The position numbers and the translations under genes are program-made. From RGIG2707 sp045600065 (GTDB lineage Bacteria > Bacillota > Clostridia > Peptostreptococcales > Anaerovoracaceae): a DNA stretch of 20,547 bases. Below the pieces are notes generated by a model. That model searched no databases. It was given only the letters and a program-made list of their open reading frames with translations, and had not been told where the DNA came from. The stretch spans positions 1 through 20,547 of the forward strand of contig JAZRXE010000072.1 in assembly GCA_045600065.1 (NCBI GenBank), written 5' to 3'. Shown here one piece after another: positions 1-7,240 of the stretch; the first letter of the stretch is position 1; every line of letters begins with the position of its first letter.

Positions 1-81
1 GCACTAACAAAAGAAAGACTGATAAACAAAGGCTTCTATGATTTAGCCAATGCCTATCAGCCTATGCACGTCAACTATTGA
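1..81 (+). CDS. ltrA: Group II intron reverse transcriptase/maturase, C-terminal end (partial)
   Basis: Only the last 26 codons are present; the reading frame is open from base 1 and stops at TGA 79-81. The peptide ends in ERLINKGFYDLANAYQPMHV followed by NY, which resembles the C-terminal tail of bacterial group II intron proteins. These multifunctional reverse transcriptase/maturases splice their host intron and copy it into new DNA sites. The identification is made mainly by what follows: the stop codon lies two bases before a domain V fold and a domain VI fold, exactly where an intron-encoded protein sited in domain IV should end. Nothing can be said about catalytic residues or intactness because the N-terminus is outside the window. 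Confidence 0.72.
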   Translation, partial: ALTKERLINKGFYDLANAYQPMHVNY

Positions 82-152
82 AACCGCCGTGTACCGAACG
101 GTACGCACGGTGGTGTGAGAGGACGGCGGCTAATCGCCGCCTCCTACTCGAT
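1..152 (+). mobile_element. 3' end of a group II intron (domains IV end, V and VI)
   Basis: After the maturase stop codon, bases 83-114 fold as domain V. Nine pairs (83-91 with 106-114, one of them G-U) are followed by a two-base CG bulge (104-105) and four pairs (92-95 with 100-103) closing on a GAAC loop. Bases 117-149 fold as domain VI: GAG/CTC, AGGA/TCCT, an unpaired C124, then GGCGGC/GCCGCC with a five-base loop. A146 is left unpaired and is the expected branch-point adenosine. It lies seven bases from T152, so the intron probably ends in GAT at 150-152 (T153 is an alternative). The pairings are seen directly; the intron call follows from the known architecture. Confidence 0.82.
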
Positions 153-153
153 T

Positions 154-325
154 ATGACGGGCATGCCGTCAGTCTGTGGTGAAAGTCCACAAGGGGCGTA
201 GTTGCCGACGAACCTCATAGCGACTTGCAAGGTTCACATCGTGAGGTGTGGGCGAGAAGAAGCAATAGCGAAATCGTAGCCTGCCGGTGTTGCCCTGACG
301 GGCAGCGCTCGCTTCCGGAAGCTGC
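154..325 (+). mobile_element. 5'-truncated group II intron fragment (domain I remnant)
   Basis: Directly after the first intron's 3' end come a TGACGG/CCGTCA hairpin and then GTCTGTGGTGAAAGTCCACA. The latter is a stem-loop motif I associate with domain I of bacterial group II introns. More stem-forming sequence follows: TGCCC TGAC GGGCA at 291-304 and the palindrome GCTTCCGGAAGC at 311-322. No GTGYG intron 5' end is visible and there is no maturase frame, domain V or domain VI here, so this is a fragment. The right boundary is approximate; AT-rich sequence begins at about 325. Its adjacency to a complete intron 3' end suggests that one intron inserted into another, or a deletion between tandem copies. 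The domain I assignment is from memory of the family, not a covariance search. Confidence 0.6.
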
Positions 326-363
326 TATACTTACATTATTATGAACCGGTTTTTACATTATTC

Positions 364-392
364 TTTAATTCCTGCCGCCGATGTTCTATAAT
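364..392 (+). promoter_or_regulatory. Candidate sigma-A-type promoter of the nucleoside operon
   Basis: A perfect TATAAT lies at 387-392. The best -35 at 17-bp spacing is TTTAAT (364-369), which is weak. The surrounding sequence is AT-rich and begins just after the intron fragment. Transcription would start near 399, about 35 bases before the ATG at 434, with an AGAAAGGA ribosome site between. I see no purine-riboswitch-like fold in the short leader. Confidence 0.5.
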
Positions 393-433
393 AAAGTGTC
401 TTTTTATATTCATTTAAGAAAGGAATCATTGAA

Positions 434-1972
434 ATGTCATCCGAATATGTGATCGAGATGCTCCACATTACCAAGGAATTCCCGGGCATCATCGCCAACG
501 ATGATATAACTCTCCAGCTCAGGCGCGGAGAGATACATGCCCTCCTGGGCGAGAACGGCGCAGGCAAATCCACGCTGATGAGCGTGCTCTTCGGCCTGTA
601 TCAGCCCGAAAAAGGTGAAATCCGCAAGAACGGTGAAGTTGTTAAAATCAGTAACCCCAACGACGCCACAGCGCTGGGCATAGGAATGGTCCATCAGCAT
701 TTCAAGCTGGTCGAGGTATTCACCGTGCTCGACAATATAATCCTGGGAGCCGAGACCACAAAGATGGGCTTCCTGCAGAAAAACGAAGCCCGCGCAAAGG
801 TTGAAGAGCTGTCCCGTAAGTACGGACTTCAGGTTGACCTGGACGCCAAGGTCGAAGACATAACCGTAGGCATGCAGCAGAGAGTCGAGATACTCAAGAT
901 GCTCTACAGAGATAACGAGATACTCATCTTCGACGAGCCTACAGCAGTGCTGACCCCCCAGGAGATAGAAGAGCTTATGCATACCATGAAGAACTTCGCC
1001 AAGGAAGGCAAGTCCATTCTGTTCATATCTCACAAGCTCAACGAAATCATGGAGGTCGCGGACAGGGTGTCCGTCCTGCGCAAGGGCAAGTACATAGGAA
1101 CCATCAACACCTGCGATACCAACCCCCAGGAGCTTTCCAACATGATGGTCGGAAGGCCTGTCCAGCTTCAGGTAGTAAAGGAACCCGCGAAGCCGGCAGA
1201 GCCCGTGCTCAAGGTAAGGAACATGACTGTCGCGTCCTCAACCCACAAGAATCAGGATGCCGTAAAGAACGTATCCTTCAATGTCCGTGCAGGAGAGATA
1301 CTGTGCATCGCAGGCATAGACGGAAACGGCCAGACCGAGCTTGTCAGTGCCGTAACGGGGCTTGAAAAGATCAAGTCCGGCACTGCGGAGCTATGCGGAC
1401 GGGAAATCACTCACCTGAGCATCAAGGACAGAGGGCAGGACATGAGCCACATTCCCGAGGACAGACACCGTCACGGACTGGTGCTGGATTTCAGCCTGGA
1501 GGTCAACATGGTGCAGCAGCGCTTCAAGGAGCCTCAGTTCCAGAATTACGGCTATGTCAACAATCAGGCAGTGCGCGAATATTCGGATTACCTCATAGAA
1601 AAATTCGACGTCAGAAGCGGACAGGGCTCCGAGACCATAGCAAGATCCATGTCCGGAGGCAATCAGCAGAAGGCCATAGTTGCCAGAGAGCTGGACAGAG
1701 ACAAGGCTCTGGTAGTTGCCGTTCAGCCCACCAGAGGCCTGGACGTAGGCGCTATAGAGTACATACATTCCCAGCTGGTATCCCAGAGAGACCTGGGCAA
1801 GGCAGTGCTGCTGGTATCCCTGGAGCTTGAAGAGGTCCTGGGGCTTTCCGACCGCATACTGGTAATGTACGAGGGCGAGATAGTGGGCGAGCTGGATCCC
1901 GCAAAGACCGACGCACAGGAGCTGGGCCTTTACATGTCCGGCGCCAAGCGCGATAAAGTGGAGGTGGAATAA
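434..1972 (+). CDS. Nucleoside ABC transporter, ATP-binding protein (double ABC domain, NupO/YufO type)
   Basis: This 512-residue cytoplasmic ATPase has two ABC domains in tandem and would energise nucleoside import. Domain 1 is canonical: Walker A GENGAGKS (39-46), signature VGMQQR (145-150), Walker B ILIFDEP (163-169) and the switch histidine in ISHK (about 200). Domain 2 is degenerate in the way usual for this family. It has GIDGNGQTEL (294-303) with Gln in place of the Walker A lysine, an intact SGGNQQ signature (407-412), and VAVQPTRGLDVGA instead of a DEP Walker B. Only one ATP site is therefore likely to be fully active. Two permease genes and nucleoside-metabolising enzymes follow in the same direction, favouring nucleosides over sugars as substrate. 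The start at 434 has AGAAAGGA about nine bases upstream. Confidence 0.9.
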   Translation: MSSEYVIEMLHITKEFPGIIANDDITLQLRRGEIHALLGENGAGKSTLMSVLFGLYQPEKGEIRKNGEVVKISNPNDATALGIGMVHQHFKLVEVFTVLDNIILGAETTKMGFLQKNEARAKVEELSRKYGLQVDLDAKVEDITVGMQQRVEILKMLYRDNEILIFDEPTAVLTPQEIEELMHTMKNFAKEGKSILFISHKLNEIMEVADRVSVLRKGKYIGTINTCDTNPQELSNMMVGRPVQLQVVKEPAKPAEPVLKVRNMTVASSTHKNQDAVKNVSFNVRAGEILCIAGIDGNGQTELVSAVTGLEKIKSGTAELCGREITHLSIKDRGQDMSHIPEDRHRHGLVLDFSLEVNMVQQRFKEPQFQNYGYVNNQAVREYSDYLIEKFDVRSGQGSETIARSMSGGNQQKAIVARELDRDKALVVAVQPTRGLDVGAIEYIHSQLVSQRDLGKAVLLVSLELEEVLGLSDRILVMYEGEIVGELDPAKTDAQELGLYMSGAKRDKVEVE

Positions 1973-3148
1973 ATGAAAAAAGGAAAGAACTTACTGGACA
2001 GCTCCTCCGCAAGGACGGTCCTGGCATCCATCATCTCCATCATATTCGGAATGCTGGTGGGCTCTCTGCTCATAACCGCGGTAGGTCTCACCGACAGCGC
2101 CCTGGGCGGCAAGTCCGTCTGGGAGGGCATCAGACTGGTATTCTTCGGACTGTTCTCCACAGGCAGGAGTGCCGGAGGCAGCCTTACCTGGGGCTTTAAC
2201 GGAGTCAGCATAGGAAACATGCTCTTCAGAGCGACCCCGCTGATCATGACAGGACTTTCCGTATCCTTTGCATACAAGACAGGTCTCTTCAACATCGGTG
2301 CGCCCGGACAGTATCTTATGGGCACCATGGCTTCTCTGATGATAGCCCTGAGCCTGCCTTCCGACACTATGAGCCCCGCTGTCATCTGGCTGCTGGCATT
2401 TCTGGGAGCCATGGCGGCTGGCGCCGTCTGGGGAGCTCTGGCAGGAATGTTCAAGGCTTATCTGGGCACCAATGAGGTGCTTGCCTGCATAATGACCAAC
2501 TGGATAGCGGCAAACCTGGTGACCTGGATGTTCGATATATCCAATTTCAAAAACGTCGCTGAAAGCACCAAGACCGGATATATCTACAAGACCACATACA
2601 ACAACGTAGCCACCTCCAAGATGTTCCTGGACAAGATCTTCAAGGGATCTCAGGTGAACGGCGGTATCATCGTAGCCATACTCTTTGCGGTAGCCATTCA
2701 CATCATAATGACAAAGACCACCTTCGGCTACGAGCTGAGAGCCTGCGGTGCCAACGAGCAGGCTGCAAAGTACGCCGGACTCAAGGGCAAAAGGGACATC
2801 GTTTTGTCCATGGCAATCGCCGGAAGCCTTTCCGCTGCCGGAGCTGCTCTGTACTACCTGTCCGGAAACACCGAATTCTTCTGGTCGACCTATCAGTCCC
2901 TGCCAGCCACAGGCTTCAACGGCATACCTGTATCCCTGCTGGCATCCACAAATCCCATAGGAGTCATATTTACGGCCATGTTCATGTCCATGCTTGACAT
3001 TGCAGGCCTTCAGCTCACCAACCTGACTGCGTACAACGAATACATCACAAATGTCATCATTTCCGTGATCATATATCTGAGCGCGTTCTCTCTGCTCATC
3101 CACATGAAGCTGGATGAACTGAGCAAGAAGAAGGGAGGAAAAAAGTAA
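1973..3148 (+). CDS. Nucleoside ABC transporter permease 1 (NupP/YufP type, BPD_transp_2)
   Basis: This 391-residue polytopic membrane protein forms half of the importer channel. It has an N-terminal hydrophobic segment at about 16-38 and the family motif YKTGLFNIGAPGQYLMG near residues 101-117. About eight further hydrophobic stretches run to SVIIYLSAFSLLIHM near the end, followed by a lysine-rich cytoplasmic tail. The ATG follows the stop codon of the ATPase gene directly, and the ribosome site GGAGGTGG lies inside the end of that gene, so the two are translationally coupled. It belongs to the branched-chain amino acid/sugar/nucleoside permease family; the nucleoside assignment comes from motif style and operon partners. 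Confidence 0.88.
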   Translation: MKKGKNLLDSSSARTVLASIISIIFGMLVGSLLITAVGLTDSALGGKSVWEGIRLVFFGLFSTGRSAGGSLTWGFNGVSIGNMLFRATPLIMTGLSVSFAYKTGLFNIGAPGQYLMGTMASLMIALSLPSDTMSPAVIWLLAFLGAMAAGAVWGALAGMFKAYLGTNEVLACIMTNWIAANLVTWMFDISNFKNVAESTKTGYIYKTTYNNVATSKMFLDKIFKGSQVNGGIIVAILFAVAIHIIMTKTTFGYELRACGANEQAAKYAGLKGKRDIVLSMAIAGSLSAAGAALYYLSGNTEFFWSTYQSLPATGFNGIPVSLLASTNPIGVIFTAMFMSMLDIAGLQLTNLTAYNEYITNVIISVIIYLSAFSLLIHMKLDELSKKKGGKK

Positions 3149-4179
3149 TGACATATCTTATTCAGCAGACCATGATCTATTCGGTCCCCCTGATGATAGT
3201 TGCTCTGGCAGGCGTGTTCGCAGAACGAAGCGGGATCATCAATCTGGCCCTTGAAGGTATCATGATCTTCGGTGCCTTCAGCGGTGTACTGTTCATCAAC
3301 AGAATGCAGAGTGCCGCATGGGTGAGCGGGGCATACGCGGACAAGGATTATATAACCCTTCAGCTGTTCGAGCTGCTGGCAATGCTGGTGGCGGGCCTTC
3401 TGGGAGCCATGTTTTCTCTGCTGCTGTCCTTTGCCTCCATCAATCTTAAGGCAGACCAGACCATAGGCGGCACCGCACTGAACCTGATGGCTCCTGCCCT
3501 GGTACTGTTCCTGGTAAGACTCATCACTGCTCAGAACACCCTTTATATGGCCACAGGCGATGCGGCCTCATGGTTCATGATCAAGAAGACCACACTGGGT
3601 TTTGACAGAAACGCGGATCTGGGCTTTTTTACCAACACCTTCCTTGTAAAGATATTCATAGCCGATTATGTATGCATTTTGCTTTTCATAATACTGTCCG
3701 TGATACTGTATAAGACCAGGTTCGGACTGAGACTGCGTTCCTGCGGTGAGAACCCCCAGGCAGCGGATTCTCTGGGTATCAATGTTTACAGAATGCGCTA
3801 TGCAGGCACCACCGTTTCCGGTTTCCTGGCAGGCATGGGCGGCTTTGTCTACGCGCTGACCACAGCCAACTGCTCCTCCAACGGAGATGTGGCAGGCTTC
3901 GGCTTCCTTGCTCTGGCTGTAATGATCTTCGGCAACTGGAATCCCCTGTCCATAGCAGGCGCTTCGGTACTCTTCGGATTGTTCAAGTGCATAGCGGCAG
4001 GCTATGCAACCATAGATATCAACGGGGACGGCATCTTCTTGCTCAGAGAGCTGGGCATCAGCCCTCACTTCTACAGGATGCTGCCCTACATCATCACCCT
4101 GGTGGTGCTGGCATTCACTTCAAAGAATTCCAGAGCGCCCAAGGCTGAAGGAGTTCCCTACGACAAGGGACAGAGATAG
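3148..4179 (+). CDS. Nucleoside ABC transporter permease 2 (NupQ/YufQ type, BPD_transp_2)
   Basis: This 343-residue membrane protein is the second half of the permease heterodimer. The motif FAERSGIINLALEGIMIFGA (about 24-43) is the second-permease counterpart of the FNIG motif in the preceding protein. RFGLRLRSCGENPQAADSLG is the conserved cytoplasmic loop that contacts the ATPase. Its start overlaps the previous stop codon by one base (TAATG), with a GGAGG site just upstream, so it is translationally coupled. The protein ends in a short charged tail. In Bacillus and Lactococcus the equivalent systems import purine and pyrimidine nucleosides with a BMP-family lipoprotein, which is not encoded in this window. 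Confidence 0.88.
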   Translation: MTYLIQQTMIYSVPLMIVALAGVFAERSGIINLALEGIMIFGAFSGVLFINRMQSAAWVSGAYADKDYITLQLFELLAMLVAGLLGAMFSLLLSFASINLKADQTIGGTALNLMAPALVLFLVRLITAQNTLYMATGDAASWFMIKKTTLGFDRNADLGFFTNTFLVKIFIADYVCILLFIILSVILYKTRFGLRLRSCGENPQAADSLGINVYRMRYAGTTVSGFLAGMGGFVYALTTANCSSNGDVAGFGFLALAVMIFGNWNPLSIAGASVLFGLFKCIAAGYATIDINGDGIFLLRELGISPHFYRMLPYIITLVVLAFTSKNSRAPKAEGVPYDKGQR

Positions 4180-4203
4180 CAGGCTGCAAGCCTGAAAGGA
4201 GGT
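4180..4203 (+). promoter_or_regulatory. Small hairpin abutting the udp ribosome-binding site
   Basis: In the 29-bp gap between the second permease and udp, CAGGCT (4180-4185) pairs perfectly with AGCCTG (4189-4194) around a three-base loop. It is followed at once by AAAGGAGGT (4195-4203), a near-perfect Shine-Dalgarno site five bases before the ATG. It lacks a U-tract, so it is not an intrinsic terminator. It could protect mRNA ends or tune translation; that is inference. Confidence 0.4.
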
Positions 4204-4208
4204 AAGCC

Positions 4209-4985
4209 ATGCAGGAAATGGAACTGCAATTCCACCTTAAATGCAAAGAAGGCGATGTGGGCAGGTATGTGATCCTTCCGGGAGATCCGGGCAGGGTGCC
4301 TTCGATCGCCTCGCTTTTAGACGATGCCAGGCAGGTAGCCTACAACAGGGAATATAATCTATATACCGGATATCTGCTGGGAGAGAAGGTCAGCGTATGC
4401 TCCACAGGCATAGGCGGCCCCTCTGCTTCCATAGCCATGGAGGAGCTTCACAATGTGGGAGCTGATACATTCCTGCGCTGCGGGACCTGCGGGGGTATCG
4501 ATCTCGATGTTAAGTCCGGGGATATAGTCGTCGCCACAGGCGCCATACGCTACGAGCACACCTCTGTGGAATACGCTCCCATAGAATATCCGGCTGTAGC
4601 CGATCTGGATGTGGCAGTGGCTTTGAGGGAGGCTTCTCTGGAGCTTGGAAACCGTACCCACACCGGAGTTGTCCAGTGCAAGGACGCCTTTTACGGCCAG
4701 CACAGCCCTCAGAAGATGCCCGTAAGCTACGAACTGCTGCAGAAATGGGAGAGCTGGAAGCGCCTTGGTGTAAAGGCCTCAGAGATGGAATCCGCGGCGC
4801 TGTTTGTGGTTGCCAATGCCCTTAAATGCAGATGCGGTTCCTGCTTCCATGTAGTCTGGAATCAGGAAAGAGAGGCCGCAGGCCTTGATCAGGACATGAG
4901 CGAGGATACATCCATGGCGATAAAGGTTGCCGTGGAAGCCTGCAAGAAGCTGATACTTGCGGACAGGAGCAAAAAGAATGGCTAA
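4209..4985 (+). CDS. udp: Uridine phosphorylase
   Basis: This 258-residue cytosolic enzyme of the PNP/UDP family would cleave uridine (probably also deoxyuridine) with phosphate to uracil and ribose 1-phosphate. Family marks are GDPGRV (25-30), STGIGGPS (65-72), FLRCGT with phosphate-binding Arg90, the EYPAVAD segment (126-132) and SEMESAA (191-197), where the Glu-Met-Glu binds ribose. The alignment with E. coli Udp is close through these blocks (for example STGIGGPS and EFPAVAD). The DAFYGQHSP stretch in the base-pocket region looks typical of the Firmicute subgroup. A purine-specific phosphorylase cannot be wholly excluded. The gene follows the importer genes and overlaps the thymidine kinase start by 8 bp, so imported nucleosides are the likely substrate. 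Confidence 0.85.
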   Translation: MQEMELQFHLKCKEGDVGRYVILPGDPGRVPSIASLLDDARQVAYNREYNLYTGYLLGEKVSVCSTGIGGPSASIAMEELHNVGADTFLRCGTCGGIDLDVKSGDIVVATGAIRYEHTSVEYAPIEYPAVADLDVAVALREASLELGNRTHTGVVQCKDAFYGQHSPQKMPVSYELLQKWESWKRLGVKASEMESAALFVVANALKCRCGSCFHVVWNQEREAAGLDQDMSEDTSMAIKVAVEACKKLILADRSKKNG

Positions 4986-5580
4986 GCTGTATTTCAAGTA
5001 CGGAGCCATGGGCTCCTCCAAGACTGCCCAGGCTCTGATAACAAAATTCAATTACGAAGAAAGAAATATGAAGGTCCTCTTTATGAAGCCTTCAACAGAT
5101 ACAAGAGACGGTGCCGACATTGTCCGCTCCAGAATAGGTCTGGAGGCCAGGGCTATCGTGGTGGCGCCTGATGCGGATCTGTACGAGTTCTATAAAAACG
5201 AGCACAGCGACTGCAAGGCTGTAATCGTTGATGAATGCCAGTTCCTGACCCCAGAGCAGGTGGATCAGCTGAGCCTTATCACCATGGATTTCGATGTAGC
5301 CGTGCTGTGCTTCGGACTGAGAACGGATTTCCTGACTCATTTCTTCCCGGGAAGCCGGAGGCTCATGGAGATCGCAGAATCCATCACGGAAATAAAAATG
5401 GTCTGCGACTGCGGAGCCAAGGCCACTGTCAATGCCCGTCTGGATGATCAGGGCAATGTGGTATTCGAAGGTGAGCAGGTGCTGCTCGGCGGAAACGACA
5501 GATACCTGGCAATGTGCCGCAGATGCTGGATAAAGGCAAGAAGGCAGCAGCGCGCAAAACTCGAAGGGAGGATTCAGTAA
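4978..5580 (+). CDS. tdk: Thymidine kinase
   Basis: This 200-residue class II thymidine kinase converts thymidine and ATP to dTMP. The P-loop is GAMGSSKT (9-16), the Walker B/catalytic pair is DECQF with Glu86, and CFGLRTDF (111-118) is the family block after it. A zinc knuckle is formed by Cys143, Cys145, Cys180 and Cys183. The ATG at 4978 is chosen over an upstream in-frame TTG at 4957. It gives the standard MAKLYFKYGAMGSSKT N-terminus and has AGGAG eight bases upstream, inside the end of udp. The 8-bp overlap with udp and the TAATG overlap with the next gene mark tight operon coupling. Full length for the family. Confidence 0.93.
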   Translation: MAKLYFKYGAMGSSKTAQALITKFNYEERNMKVLFMKPSTDTRDGADIVRSRIGLEARAIVVAPDADLYEFYKNEHSDCKAVIVDECQFLTPEQVDQLSLITMDFDVAVLCFGLRTDFLTHFFPGSRRLMEIAESITEIKMVCDCGAKATVNARLDDQGNVVFEGEQVLLGGNDRYLAMCRRCWIKARRQQRAKLEGRIQ

Positions 5581-6620
5581 TGTTAGACAGAAAATACGCG
5601 GAATATGCAGCAGACAAGGCTCTGGAGCTTCTGGCAATAGACAGCCCCTCGGGCTATACCTTTAAAGCAGCCACATGGATCAGAGACAGCTTTCTGGAGC
5701 TGGGCTTTGACGCAAGGCTCACACGCAAGGGCGGAGTAATAATCGATTTCGGAGGAAGGGATGAGGCTGACGGCCTGCTGCTTGAGGCTCACTGCGACAC
5801 TCTGGGCGCCATGGTGTGCACCATAAAGCCCACAGGAGCTCTGCTTCTTACCAACATCGGCGGACTCAACGCCAACAATGTGGAGACCGAAAATGTCCGC
5901 ATTTATACCAGAGACGGCAGGGTCTATGACGGCACCATTCAGCTGCACAATCCCTCCACTCATGTAAATACCAAGTATTCCGAGACCGGGAGAAGTTTCG
6001 AGAATGTGGAGGTCCTTATAGACGAGAATGTCAAAAACGCGGATGATGTCAGGGCTCTGGGCATTGAGACCGGAGATTTCGTCTGCCCTGATCCCAGATC
6101 GGTGATCACCTCCAGCGGATATATCAAGAGCAGATATCTTGATGACAAACTCTCCGTTGCCATTCTGATGGCCTTCGGGAAATATATCAAGGACAGCGGC
6201 GTGGAGCTTCCCAGACGCACCTGGGGCCATGTGACCGTTTACGAGGAAGTAGGTCATGGCGGCTCTGCTTCTGTTCCCGCAGGCATCACCGAAGCCATCA
6301 GCGTGGACATGGGCTGCGTAGGCGACGGGCTTGGCTGCACCGAGCGAATGGTCTCCATATGCGCTAAGGATTCCGGAGGACCCTATGACTATTCCGTTGT
6401 CAGTGCACTTATCGAGGCTGCAAAAAAAGAGGGCGCGGATTATGCCGTAGATGTGTATCCCAAGTACGGCTCCGATGTTGAAGCTACCTTAAGGGCAGGC
6501 TTCGATATACGCCACGGCCTTATTGGCGCAGGCGTCTTCGCAAGCCACGGCTACGAGCGCAGCCATATTGACGGTGTCTGGAGCACCCTTAAGGTGCTGA
6601 AGGGCTACCTGAACATTTAG
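5580..6620 (+). CDS. M42 family metallopeptidase (aminopeptidase)
   Basis: This 346-residue cytosolic enzyme belongs to the M42 di-zinc aminopeptidase family (FrvX/YsdC-like), which trims peptides from the N-terminus. Metal and catalytic motifs are in order: EAHCDT (His71, Asp73), RYLDDK (bridging Asp188), YEEVGHGG (catalytic Glu222 and metal Glu223), SVDMGC (Asp243) and ASHGYERSH (His323 the likely last zinc ligand). The start at 5580 overlaps the tdk stop as TAATG and has GGGAGG upstream; an earlier in-frame ATG at 5514 lies deep inside tdk without support. No signal peptide. Its presence in a nucleoside operon has no obvious metabolic reason; it may simply share transcription. Confidence 0.88.
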   Translation: MLDRKYAEYAADKALELLAIDSPSGYTFKAATWIRDSFLELGFDARLTRKGGVIIDFGGRDEADGLLLEAHCDTLGAMVCTIKPTGALLLTNIGGLNANNVETENVRIYTRDGRVYDGTIQLHNPSTHVNTKYSETGRSFENVEVLIDENVKNADDVRALGIETGDFVCPDPRSVITSSGYIKSRYLDDKLSVAILMAFGKYIKDSGVELPRRTWGHVTVYEEVGHGGSASVPAGITEAISVDMGCVGDGLGCTERMVSICAKDSGGPYDYSVVSALIEAAKKEGADYAVDVYPKYGSDVEATLRAGFDIRHGLIGAGVFASHGYERSHIDGVWSTLKVLKGYLNI

Positions 6621-6686
6621 TGTTTTCAGGCCCGGTATCCGGGTATTCAGAGGGGCAGACGGATTTCTGCCCCATATGTTTTCAGG
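6621..6686 (+). terminator. Twin hairpins flanked by a 10-bp direct repeat (possible attenuator)
   Basis: The 74-bp gap between the M42 gene and lemA holds CCCGG-TAT-CCGGG (6631-6643) and GGGGCAG (6652-6658) pairing with CTGCCCC (6667-6673) over an eight-base loop. The second hairpin is followed by ATATGTTTT, a poor U-tract. TGTTTTCAGG occurs on both sides (6621-6630 and 6677-6686), the second copy running into the AGGAGGA ribosome site of lemA. This could be a partial terminator separating the salvage genes from lemA, or only folded leader; no promoter is evident downstream. Confidence 0.4.
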
Positions 6687-6694
6687 AGGAAACT

Positions 6695-7240
6695 ATGTCG
6701 TTATACGTAATACTTGTAGCAGTAGCAGTCCTTGCGGTTCTTGTCATCAGCAGCTACAACGGATTTGTAAGGCTGAACAATATGTGCGATGAGGCCTTTG
6801 CCACCATGGATGTCTATCTTAAGAAAAGATATGATCTGATCCCCAATCTGGTCGAGGTCGTTAAGGGTTATGCGGCTCATGAATCCGAAACCATGGAAAA
6901 GGTCATTGCCGCCAGAAGCGCAGCCATAGGTGCAGTCAATGCTGACCGTCAGGCCGCAGAGGACGGTCTGGGCGCCGCTCTTAAGGGCCTGCTGGCAATT
7001 GCCGAGCAGTATCCCGACCTTAAGGCAAATACCAATTTTGCAGAGCTGCAGGAGGAACTGAGCGATGTAGAGGATGACATTGCCAATGCCAGAAGGTATT
7101 ACAACGCCTGCATCAGAGAATTCAATACCAGGTGTCAGGCCTTCCCGGGCGTGCTGTTTGCAGGTATGTTCGGGTTCTCTGAAAGGGGCATGTTCCTTTC
7201 AAGCGAGGAAGAAAGAGAAAATGTCAAGGTCAGCTTCTAA
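6695..7240 (+). CDS. lemA: LemA family membrane protein
   Basis: This 181-residue protein has one N-terminal membrane segment (about 3-20, SLYVILVAVAVLAVLVISS) with a short outside end. A cytoplasmic helical domain follows, with the family blocks YNGFVRLNNMCDEAFATMDV, KKRYDLIPNLVEVVKGYA and ANARRYYNACIREFNT. The C-terminus GFSERGMFLSSEEERENVKVSF-type tail, in part SSEEERENVKVSF, is the canonical LemA ending. The molecular role of LemA proteins is not established. The ATG at 6695 has AGGAGGA five bases upstream and places the membrane segment at the N-terminus; an upstream in-frame ATG at 6620 would add 25 residues without family support. The next gene, DUF2207, overlaps it by 20 bp, a frequent pairing. 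Confidence 0.9.
   Translation: MSLYVILVAVAVLAVLVISSYNGFVRLNNMCDEAFATMDVYLKKRYDLIPNLVEVVKGYAAHESETMEKVIAARSAAIGAVNADRQAAEDGLGAALKGLLAIAEQYPDLKANTNFAELQEELSDVEDDIANARRYYNACIREFNTRCQAFPGVLFAGMFGFSERGMFLSSEEERENVKVSF

Noticed and set aside
154..433. Purine riboswitch or other metabolite riboswitch before the nucleoside operon
   Set aside because: The conserved purine-aptamer junction sequences are absent, and the structured part fits group II intron domain I better; the remaining leader is too short.
1991..3154. Long leftward open frame (387 codons) opposite the first permease gene
   Set aside because: It lies antisense to a gene with clear permease motifs; its translation is Cys/His/Gly-rich low-complexity with no recognisable domain. 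The same applies to long antisense frames over the phosphatase, adenine deaminase, aldo/keto reductase and M20 genes.
7074..7220. N-terminal extension of the DUF2207 protein from an in-frame ATG at 7074
   Set aside because: It would lie wholly inside lemA and bury the signal peptide; the ATG at 7221 places the signal sequence at the N-terminus.
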